This document shows, one piece after another, positions 1 through 12,100 of a stretch of 64,000 nt of DNA. Within the stretch, counting starts at the first letter, position 1. Each line of letters starts with the position of its first letter. Where the stretch lies: contig CM075652.1 of assembly GCA_037953625.1 (NCBI GenBank), positions 148,800,597 through 148,864,596 of the forward strand. The letters run 5' to 3'. Position numbers and translations under genes: made by a program. Under the pieces are notes generated by a model. It was given only the letters and a program-made list of their open reading frames with translations, ran no database searches and was not told the DNA's origin. Origin of the DNA: Crotalaria pallida. Its lineage: Eukaryota > Streptophyta > Magnoliopsida > Fabales > Fabaceae.

Positions 1-136
1 GTAAATTTACACATGAATAGTAAATGATGTTTTGATAATGTAAAATTTTTTTAGCATTATCTATTTTATCTTATTGTTATTATTATTTTTTTTTCCCTTG
101 TTGAATATGTAGTATTGAAAATAATGATAATTGTAG

Positions 137-3100
137 TTTGTTTGGATGGGAGTTTACCGGCTTATCATTTACACAGAGGATTTGGAGCTGGACAGAATAA
201 CTGGCTTCTACAGTTTGAGGTACACGCTTCTTCTTTCTCTTCCTCAATTTTTTTTTTAATTTTTTTTTTTAGCCTCACCCATTACTCATTACTCTTTGGC
301 CCCCAGTTGCCCTTAAAGTGATTTCCAATTTTCAAAAGGCGAAAACTATTTTAATTTACTACCGATTTGCATAAGGCGGAAGAATTACCGATTATTTAAA
401 AGCAGAAATACTTCTGCAGAAGTGGAACAATTAAAATGTTGAAATTCCATAAATGCCCCTAAGTGAACCCTCCACCTCCCTTTTGTATGTGAATGAACGG
501 AGGGACAATTTTGGTATTATAACAAATTTTTAATGTTTCTGCCTGATGAAGGCGGAATACTCTATTTTATTTACGACTTTGGAAAGGCGGAAGATAATAC
601 GACTTGCATAAGACGGAAATAATTTCCGTCTTCTTTCAAGCTGAAAGAGTAATGGGGTCAAAGAGTAATGGGTGGAGGCCAAAAATAAAAAGTTTTTTTT
701 CTTCTTCATGCAATATGTATCAAAAAGCTTAAGTATGTTTTATTTGTTTCTTAAAGTTTGCTGGATTTTGTTGGAAAGTTTAAATTTTAGCCCCCCATAA
801 GTTAAATGTTCTAAAAAATAAAATTTTAGTCCTACCTTATTAATTAACACAATGGACTAAAACAATAAAAAAACTGTTAGAGATTACATTCAAATCAACT
901 AAACTTTTTAAAAGTATAACGAAGAAAAAAAAGGTTAGAAAGTTAATGTGAAATGGGAATAACAGTAATATGAAAATAGCAGCGGTGTTTTAATTAACGG
1001 TTTTTATTTTATTAAATAAGTAACTTAATTAAATGTGTGTATTGTACCTTTGAAAGAATAAAAATATATCCAGATAAGTTTGCAGCTAGAGTTAATGTTA
1101 GGTATTGCTAACCAATATTTTAAGGGGGCGTTTCTTTCGTGGGGTAAAATTGTATTCCCAGGAATCCTATCGCCAGGAATCTCATTGCCAGGAATGTCAT
1201 TGTCAGGAATTTTTGAAAACATGTTTGGTTGACATATGTGATTACTGGGAATTTTTTTTACATTCCTGAGAATAATATATATGTTTGTTTGAGTTATAAT
1301 GTATATTCCTTGGAATACATTGTATAATTATCAAAATACCCTTATGACCATAATAGCCTCTTCTGTCTTCACTCATCTCAATAAAATTTATGATCAAAGC
1401 ATATCAACAAAAGACAAATCCCTTTGCTCATCTGAGGAGAAGCATGCAGTAAGTGGGGCGACATACATGTTAACACAACGTTGTTATAGCGGGAAGTGGG
1501 GGAGGATGGCGGGAGTGAAAATGCAGTGGGAGGAGGTAGTAAATGGCTAACACATGTAAGGGTAAAATAGTACTTTCAAAATTAGATAGAGGTGGGAATG
1601 ATCTATTTCCAAGCTTTTTGGTGGGAATGAAAATGAAAAAAAATGAATATGAAGGTGGGAATGAAATTTTCCTGGGAATATATTTTTTGTACTTTGTACC
1701 AAACACAAGCATATTTTGTAACTACCTCCTATTCCCAGGAATACAAAATTTATACCTCCAAACAAACACCCCCTAAAAGTATTGGTTAAAAAATACATTA
1801 AAAAAATTTGTAATAAAACTTTAAGTTTACTTTGCTGTCTATGTTTTAAAACAAATTTTTTTTTTTGAAAAAAAATATTTAATGAAGTACCTTAAAAACA
1901 CATTTTGGCATTTTCCTGATATTATCAATACACATATACTAGTATAATTTAATACAGTAATTGAAATTTTACTTCTTACATGTTTCTTAAAAATGTATAC
2001 TAGACATACAAAGAGAAATTCTTTAATTAAAAATTAAAAAGGATCTTGTAAAAAAAAACATTTGTTAAGATTTTCATAATAAAAAGATATCAAAATTTTT
2101 ATTTACTTATTTTTTTAATATTTCAAAAATTACATTTTTTTCAAGAGCTTTTTATCGATTTTGACTTTTTAATAAGTACCCTAAAATACTTATTAACATT
2201 TCCAAAATAAAAATAAAAATAGCGGTGGTGTGTTTTTGCATGATGGGGAGGCTGTGTTTTTTGGCGGGGTTTATGGGGAGAAAGGGTGATAGGAAAATGA
2301 TTGGTTGGCTTTGGAAATACTCCACTCCCTATACGACAATGCTTTTCCGTCGTCTCTCTGGAGCTTTGCGCGCGCACTATTTTTGGAAACTCCATTCTGT
2401 CTTTGTTTCGCGCCGATGACCCTATTGGACTGGTGATAGATTATTGGATTTTTTTAGAATTTTATTTTCATTTTATTTATATGATTTCATTAAAATTATT
2501 AATAATTAATAATAACAACAATTAATTTAATTTTTAATATTTTTACTTATTCAATATTTTTTAGAATTTCAATAATAAATTTTTAAAAAAATCTTATATT
2601 AAAAACATGAGGAATTACTATTGATTTTTTTCCTTCAAAATTAGTACTACTGTTAGTCATGAGGGCCAAAGATTAATTCTAATTAATGAAAAAAAAACCA
2701 CATCTATAATTCTCCATATAGAAAATGGAACATCTATGATCAAGATGCGAAATGACTCCCAGATATGTCCAAGCTCTAGGACTTTTTTTACCCATCTTTA
2801 ATTTTCATTGATGAAGTTAATTCACCTTAACCTAACATATTTTGATTGGGAGATAATTCATTCCTTCATTAAAAAAAAAAAGCCATGGAGGATTTATTAC
2901 AAGTAATTTTCTTTTTAAGGATAAAAGTGCAGGTGAACTAAGTTCTTTTAGTTTATCAAAATAATGTGCTAGTAGTATTTTATAACCGGGAAAACTTCAA
3001 AAATTAATTATGCGTTTGCAATTTTTTTACCAACGTAATATCATATACATTTTAAGTTATTATACAAGGTTTATCAATATTCTCATAGTATAAACTTGCA

Positions 3101-6100
3101 TATAAAACGTACAATTAATGGTTACTTAATTAGCATTCAGCATTCGAATTAAGATTAATTGAGTCTTGTAACTGTGCATGACCAGACATTCTGCAATATT
3201 CTCGTTATAAAATTAGATTCATTTTCTAAAAGAAGTTTATATAAGCAATTCAATATTGTGTGCTCCAACAGCGACATAGCGTGGAATTGAAGATAGAAAT
3301 CAATGCTGTAACCAAAAAAAGAAGGCAGAAAGCAATCAACGCCTAAAAGTGTCATGTCGGAGAATAAAGTTTTAATTCACACCCAACTTTAAATTCAAGC
3401 AAAGGCATAGAAATATGAAATGATGAAAAGTCAAAGTGGATAAATTAAAAGGGAAAATGAATAATGCACCGACCGTGTAAAGTTTTTTATACTATTATTG
3501 TATCATTCATTATTAATTTATTTATGGTCGTTGACTTTTAAATTAAAGTAATACAAATAAATGGTGGATGATGGATTGATGAAACTTTACATTCTCTGTG
3601 CATACCATTAATCTCAAATTAAAATAGCAGTTGGTTAGTTCGGTGGATCCTAAATTCCAATTGAAGCAACTAACTCCTTTGGTTCTGCATTATTCCTAAA
3701 TCATTAATCACCATCTATTATTCATTCTATGGTACATGTATATGCATGCATACAGGGAGGCGGTTGGTGCAATAGCCTGCAATCATGCTTGGATAGAGCC
3801 CAAACTCGCAGGGGCTCAACACGTTTCATGAACAAGTGGGAGGTCTTCTCTGGCATTTTAAGCAACGATGCTTCCCTTAATCCAGGTAAATCAACTTTTG
3901 CTTTAATTTGTTTTCTTTTTCTTCTTCATTTCAGAATCACTATTATAACTTGAATTTATTTTTTTTTTGGCGAACTTGAATATAAATGCCCCTTAGCTTT
4001 AATGGAATATATAATTAAACTGTATGATCTGAAGAATACATTTTTCAAAATTAAGAAGCATTTTTTTTTTTTGGAAAATCAAAATACATACTCCCTTCGT
4101 TTATATATAAATCCCTGAAGTTGACTTATATGTATATTAAAAAAGTTAGTTAATATTGTCAGTGACATCGAAAGTAATAAAATTTGGAATATTTTTTTTC
4201 AAAATTATTATCCTTTAATTATTATGGAGACTCTAAAAAATATTAAGTAAATAAAAGTCTTTGTGAAAAAAAAAAGTTATTAATGTCATTAAAAATTTGA
4301 TAAAGTGTTCATAGAAAAATTAAAATACTTCTGCTATCAAATGCTTATATAAAGAAACAAGGAAAAATGCTAAAAATTGCCTTTGGGGCACTTATTAAGA
4401 GATTAAATGTGGTTAAAAGTTATGGAAAAATACAATTTTTTGGATTCTCAAGAAAGTAAATACCTTGAACTTATGAATTTTTTCCACTTTTAGTATCCTT
4501 AACAAGTTCTTTTAGAACACTTGTTATCAAAAGCAAGAAACAAAGATAGTGTAAAAAATTGTTGACAGTGAACTTGATAAAACTCCCGGAGCGTGTAATT
4601 AATAAGTAATTATACTTCGGCCATAACTACATGAACCACTTTGCATTAACAATAAAGTTATTTGAATTTTGAAGTATCCACGGTCAATATTCAAGTGTAA
4701 CACCTACTACTATTTTAAAAAAAATTATGAAAAATAATAAAAAAGATAAATTAAAGGATCCACTGTTCTTTGCTAAATATATAAGTATTGGACTTAAATA
4801 TTAAATACTCCCTCCGTTTCAAAAGTATTGTTTTTTTAGCATATTTACCATGTTTCGAAAGTCTTGTTCTTTTACAAAATCTAATACATAATAAATGTTA
4901 TTTTTCCCAACACACCCTTATTTATTACACTCTCTTTTTCACTTTCAATACTTTTCTCTTTCTTCAATAATGATTATATAGGGGCATTAGAGTCAAAACA
5001 CCCTAAATTCTTACATCATTTAATCATTTCTTAAAACTCGTGCATAACCTTAAACAACACTACTTTTGAAACGGAGGGAGTATAAATGTTCAAATAACAT
5101 TGTTGCATTAAACGTCTTCAGTACTCCTAGCTTAGGTGACTATTATTCATGGTTAATTCATAAAAGAACAAGTAAAAAATGAGCCCGGGATGTCCTTAGG
5201 TAGAGATGTATCTACCGATGAGTTACAATAATATTACATCGTTCACCAAATAATGTTGAGTATTAAATATGTTAGTTTACCAATAAATTTTAGTATAATT
5301 GATGAATAATGTAGTTAAATTCGTCAAACTTAACATCTGATATGTCATCGTTGTTGTATATAAAAAAATTATTGGCAAAAATAGATATCATTTTGCTGAT
5401 TTTTACATTATTTTAAAAGAATTTTTTCTTAAATTGTCGATCGAGAAATATTCTTCATAAAAAAAAATTATGTTAATTTAGTTTGTCTAGTTAACTAGAC
5501 TGCAACGAAATTAAAATCTTATTTGATACTATTACATTTCATTAACTATTTTTTAATAATATCTAATTGCTTTATTGTAAAAGTCTTTGCTTAATTTGAT
5601 TTTTTAATTTTTTACTATTTCTCTTCCTTGTTGGATTGTATTTATTTCTTTAGAATTAGAATTTATACATGCTAACTTTTTTTTTCTCCATCCATTTCCC
5701 ACTGCAAAACAAAATTAAAAGTACTGTTCAAGAGAATTGGTACTTTTAAACGTTTTATAGTATTGCATGACATCATGGTAGGTACTACTAATTAGGCAGC
5801 AACAACTAGCTGTCTAGCTCACCTCTCACTTTGCGCTATTGCAGTCACCATGGTAATTGCAACACACACAACTGTTCTGTCTTTAGAATCTATGGTTATG
5901 GTACCCTGACAAACAGGGCAATCCAATATAGAGTCCCGTGGGGCTTCAAAACAGCATGCATGTTCCGCCAGAGATTCCCTTTCACGTGCTGTTGTTGACT
6001 AATACATTAGTATCTTAATTAACAAATGTTGGATTTTACTAATTTATTATGCATTGATGCATAAAATAAACAATTAATATAAAAAATAAATTTGTATTAG

Positions 6101-9100
6101 AAACTTAAAACATTATTTTTTATTCACTAATTACATTATTTTCTCATAAAATTTTAAATTTGTTTATCCTATTCATATAAAAATTCATAAATGTTTAAGT
6201 GCTAAATAAGAGAGAATTTTTGCTCTAAATCATTTAAGGTGTCTCACTTTAATAACGAATACTACAGTTTAAGTGACACATCAACTATTATAAACGAGAT
6301 TTTTTTTTTAATTCTTAATATTTTTTCGATTTTTTATATAAGATTTTATTCGAAATTTTATTTTGATTTTGTTTATAAGATCTTATTTTAATTTTTAATG
6401 GTATTTAATTATTTTTTCACAAATATCTATATTTATTCAACATTTTTTAGACTCCCACTAATAATTATAAGAATATTTTTTTAAAAAAAAAATATCAATT
6501 TGACTCATTTCCAATAACACGTGATCGTAATTTTATTCAAAAATATCTTATATTAAAGATGAAAATAAGTAATGCATTAACACTTGAGAGTTTCTTCTTT
6601 TACATTTTTCGCTTAGATACGTTATTATGTCTTTCGAAAGAAAAAAAATTTAAACACCCCACCTATAACTTTCTGCACCCCACTTTAGATGCTTTTTACA
6701 TAAATGCCCTTCTAAAAATAAAATTCCTTTTGCAATGGATTCCCTCATGGTGCTGCACCCCACTTCCGCTGATTCTTCTTCTTCTTCTCCCTAAAGCTCA
6801 CCCCCTCTTTCACCGGTGGTCGCGCACCCCACCCACTCTCGTTCCCAAAGCAAGCAGCCCCTCCGTCGCCAATCGCCCTCAGTCCCCCTCTTTCCAGGAA
6901 CGTTGTTCGCCGTCGTCCTTCAATGCCCCTCCGTCGTTCGCGTTCGCCGTTGGCCGTTGGCCGTTCACTGTCCTTCAACGCCACTCTCCGCAGGAACGCA
7001 AGGAGCAGCAGCCACCACGGTCACAGCGCCACTCTCCATCTCTGAACTCGAGTTGTGAACTGGTTCACGACCCACCCCACGGTCACAACAGCCACCACCG
7101 CATCGCAGACAGCCACCACCCCACCGTCGAAGCATCCACCAGCAAGGAGTCGTAGATAGAGCCCCCACATTCGCAGCCACCACCGATCGCGATCTCATCT
7201 CCAGGTGTGTCTATGAAACTCTGGTCGTGACCCAGTTCACGACCCTGACCCACTTCTATTTTTTCTGTGGTTGTGAGGTGGTTCACGACCTAAGGTCGGG
7301 AAGTATAACAACCGATCCATGGTCGTGAAGGGATTCACGAATCTAAATTAATTTGGTTTTTTTTTTTTCTAAATTTTTGTAATGGTTGTTAGGAGGGTCA
7401 CGACCCGGGTTGGAAAGAGGGTCACGACCCTAATTAGGAAATTCGCAGGGAAAAGGGTGCGGGTGGGGTGGAGTAGAGAAAGAGTGAGTGGTAATTGGAA
7501 GGGTGAGGCTGTGAGGGTGAGGGTGATGGTGAGGGTGAGGTGGTTGTGCGGTGGGAAGGGAAAGCAAAGGGAAAGAGAGTGAGATTTTGTTTTTTTTAGA
7601 AAAGGGTATTTTTGGTATTTTAAAAAAGTGGGGGTGTATAAAGTACCAAATGGGGTGTTAAAATTTGCACCCCTTTCGAAAAGGTTTCCAGTCTTGTATG
7701 CTTCTGCTGTCCTCTTGTGGCCCATGACTGTGAAATTACAAATACAATCTTTCCCATATCACAGCTTTCTCTATTTCTTGTGGTTATTTTGGGAATAAAA
7801 TGTCAGCATTCGAGATTGTTTATTTATGTTTTTATTTTATTTTCCCCCTTCCTCACATCACTATTCTCCAACCGTTCATCATCTTTAGCTAAGCTGTCGG
7901 TAGGCAGATCATGATGTTCCTAATCTTAATTACTTGGGATAGTGCGAACATCTAACTTGTGTTTTGATCCGTGATCCATTTATTGCTTTTTTTTACTCCT
8001 TCCCTTTTTATATGTAAGACTTTTTAAAGTTTTTATTTTAATTTTTTTCATAAGACCTCATTTCAATTATCACATTTCAATTATCAATAATATTTAATTA
8101 CTTTTTTTAACAAATATTCCTATTAATTCAATACTTTTTAGAGTCCCAATAATAATTATAAATGTACTTTTGTAAAAGTATATCAAATTTTAAATTTCCA
8201 AGACCACTAACAAATTTAACTATCTTTGTTAATGGAAGTGAAAAATCCTAAAATAATCTTATAAATAAAATCGGATGGAGTAATTTTTATGTATGAAAAA
8301 AAATTTCTCTCTTTGTAGAGTGAAAAATATGATAATGAATTATTTTATTGAAAAAGGTTTAGCTGGGTAATAACTGAAACATGAGAGGTGATTTATTGAG
8401 GAAAAACACTTATACAAACTTTGTTCTCACAAACATGTCATAAACTTTCACCCAAGTTATTGGATATATAATACTTTAATTTTATTGTAACTATTTTAGA
8501 TGATTCAAACCAGAGTCACATAATTCGTGTGTTTTACATACGAATTGCAAACTGGAATTCGCTGTTCGTTCGCGAATTGGTACAGGTGGGTTCGCACATC
8601 AATTCCATGGAAGCAACGAATTGGAATTCCGCGGTTCGTTCGCGAACTGGTTAATCAAAATGTATGAACCGAAATCTAGAGTGAGAAGACGGAGAGAGAA
8701 CGGGCATTGGCGGCTTCAGATGATAGAAAAGGCGAAGGGGACAAGTGCATCACCGAGTTAGAACTATTTAGGAAGAATGAAAGATTAAAATGAGAAAATA
8801 GATCTGACCATTGTTGAATTAGTGTTTCGGTAGTGTGTTCCTGGTGCTACTGAAGATTTGTGACGGAGAAGAAGAAGTTGAACAAACACCGAAACAGAAG
8901 TGAAGAAAATGGAGGAATATAGAGTACTCATAGGGAATATGCTATTTTTTGGAGCTTTGTATCGTTAAGCCTTAAGTAGGTGGAGTAATTGGGAATTTGG
9001 GACTTATTATTATGGTATTGGGAACTGGGGTGAGTAAAAGCCTGCTGCTTTTTAATTGGTGTTATTATTAGTTGAAGTTTTTCATCCAATCTATTTTCAA

Positions 9101-12100
9101 TTCATGTTATTTTTTAATGTAATTTTAAATTTAAAAAAATATTGGCAAATACCGATAAATATAATAAAATGTGTACCGCGTACCCGTACCTGTATCACGT
9201 GCCGATTAAGTATGCCTCCAACGTACCGCATTCTTAAAGAGATCACGTACCGCGTACCCGTACCCGTACCACGTATTGGTACGTACCACGAATTATGTGA
9301 CTCTGATTCAAACTAGTCTACCTTAATGTAGAGTATCTTCTTATATGAATATTTCAGTAGAAAAAGTATCTTATGAGATGACAAAATCAAATAAGTTATT
9401 TTTACACTTAACATTCAACAACTTTTAGTTGTCTTTTGATTTTTTAGGTTTTTTAAGATATGTGTAAAGATAAAAGATAAAAAATAGATAAGAGATATAA
9501 CTAATTTGATTTTTCACAAGAGAAAGTACGAAATACTAAAAGATATACAAATAACACTATTGCAACAAAATACTCCCTCTGATCTCGAATATAAGCAAAT
9601 AAAAATATCTTATTTATGGTCTTAAATATAAGCAAAATTTAACTAACTTTCTATTTCCAATACAATTATTCCTAAAATATCTCAACAATGTGTTTGTATC
9701 ATTTAATTTTTGTTTCATTCCCGATACATCTTTTCTAAAATAGTTTATTTCTTTTGTGAACTCAAAAAAATTAAATACACTCAACTAGTAATTTTCTTAA
9801 TACTTGCAAAATTAGTTATTTTGGCTTATATATGAGACTGGAGGAGTATATATAGACAACTATATCATTGTCAATGTTAGCTTTTTGCAAAAATTTTATC
9901 TAAAACGAAGCAAAAACAAGGTTTTTGTATCCTGTTTTATTCTTAGAGAGTATCTTTAATTTTATGCTGATGCTGTTGGTCTTCTTTTCTTCATTTTTTC
10001 AATTCTTGCTTTTGTCTGTTTTGGTGTACCAGACTTTTACAATTGGAACCGTGTGAAATTGAGATATTGTGATGGAGCTTCATTTACTGGAGACGCTGTG
10101 TTCAATAATGGGGTAATTTTCACAATGCCTCTCTTCAAATGAAAAAGAAAAGGAATAATGTAATAAAATGAACCTAAACAATAACACTTCTTTATGTAAA
10201 TTAACTCATTTATTTTTTTAAGCAACATCATCTGAAGGGTATTTGTTAACATTTCCTTTTTAGATAATACATTAGGAAGTTCCTTGGTTGATTGCATTAA
10301 TTTCTTAGGGAACTTTGTTTATAGAGTTCTATATTGAATGGATACATAAAGAAAGTAGTAGAGTACTTCTTATAATTGACATGAATGATTCTGAGTTCAG
10401 CTGAGTCTATTCTCATTTCTAATATTGTATGAAAGCTTGACGCTGAACCAAATAAATAAATAAATAAAGTACCCGTTTTTAATGACTTAGAGAAACAATG
10501 ATATTCTATCTATTGATAACGTCCATCAGTGTTACAATTTTTGTGTTTCTTACTTGCCATATGAAATCAAGTTTACAAAATAAAATAACACTTTGTATTT
10601 GTGAAATGACATCAGACAACAAAGCTTTATTTCAAAGGGCAAAAGATTTGGGAAGCCATTATTAGAGACCTTTTACCAAAAGGTTTGGGAAAGGCCCGCA
10701 AGGTATTCTTTGCCTCTATGGAAGTGTATTTCGTTTTTGCAAACTTTGAAGGACACAGAACTGAAACCATATGACTTGCAGTTCAAGTCAACTGGTTAAG
10801 TTATATATATGATGTGAACTAAATTCAGAATACTGAATATGTCACTTGTGCAGGCTTTGCTTTCAGGCTGTTCTGCTGGAGGTTTAGCGACCTTTCACCA
10901 TTGTGACAGCTTCGCCAAGTATTTGCCGAGCAATGCCAGTGTTAAATGCTTGAGTGATGCCGGATTTTTTCTAGACGGGTGTGTTGTGTTTTGTCTATCT
11001 TGAGTCTTCAACCTAATCTTCAGCTGTGTTTCTTCAAAATTTAAATGCGAAACATTTCCCTTTCCCAAATTTTGCAGGAGAGATATAAGTTTGAACCACA
11101 CTATGAGATACTTTGTCAAAAGTCTTGTGGAGTTGCAAGTAAGCTTTAAATATTTGGGCCATATTTATGTCGACTTGTGTTTTAAAAAATAACATAAATA
11201 CTCTTAGTTGTTATTCATTGGTTGTAACTCCTGACTTCTATTACATAAAGAGGGGAAAGGAATCCATATTTTCATTCTGCAAATTCAATTTTCAAATTGC
11301 ATTCAGAAAGGAAAGTGCATATCATTAAACACACATGACCAAGTCTTGTTCAACAGGGGGTAGAGAAGAACCTGAATAGAAACTGCACAAGTGCACTGTT
11401 CTTTCCAGACTTGGTATGTTTTACTATGAACTTGCATCATTAGCTCGGGAAAATTATTGTAGATTTTGACGTTTGTCATGTTTCAATGCAGTGCTTCTTT
11501 CCAGAATATGCGTTGAGATACATATCAACACCATATTTTATCTTGAATTCTGCCTATGATGTATTCCAAGTAATAATTTCTGACTTGTTTTATTCCTACA
11601 TTTGACATTATCTTAATTCATATGATTGGTGGATCATGAGAAGAATGTGACTTCCTATGTTAACAGCTCAATCATATATTGGTGCCACCTTCTACCGATA
11701 CTCATGGACACTGGAAAGGCTGCAAGTCGGACCCAGCGGCATGCACACCAGACCAAATTAATATATTGCAAGGTTCCTCTTTCAATTTTTCTGCCATCAA
11801 ATCTTTTAAGAACTTTCATTAGCTTTTGAAAACAAATTAGCATTTTGTCAAACAATCTCTGAATTTTACAATGCAAATTACTTGTACTTTGCATTATAAA
11901 AGGAAAAGTTGGGAAATTGTCTAACTATGTTGTACAAATACTCTTAACATTACTCTATTTTGCACATGTTCAAAATCCACAAATCCTTGTTGAAAATCGT
12001 ACTGATTTCCCTGACTCACATGCACTTTATTCAGGTTTTAGGCGCTACATGCTTGCAACTTTGAGACCATTCTATATATATTCGGGAAGAGGGGGAATGT

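Larger units (their letters stand above)
220..3755. other. PAE-1 intron 2: what it holds
   Basis: This is a 3.5-kb intron, against 0.5 to 3.1 kb in the other copies. It contains a foldback element (271-681) and a Tourist-like element (1134-1773). The rest is AT-rich filler with many poly-A and poly-T runs. One GC-richer island stands out at about 2215-2440. I recognise no gene in it. Confidence 0.6.
3886..10032. other. PAE-1 intron 3: what it holds
   Basis: This 6.1-kb intron replaces one of about 0.2 kb in PAE-2 (19010-19191). The excess is largely transposons: MITEs at 4362-4534, 4808-5080, 6630-7683, 7996-8280, 8511-9305 and 9573-9846. A Stowaway-type left end at about 4091 (actcccttcg) has no clear right partner. 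The stretch 5090-6540 is AT-rich with no recognised gene; 5760-5990 is less AT-rich but also unassigned. Confidence 0.6.

Noticed and set aside
6559..7155. 198-codon open frame
   Set aside because: It lies mostly in the GC-rich core of a Mutator-like element, starts outside it, is low-complexity Pro/Ser/His and shows no domain.
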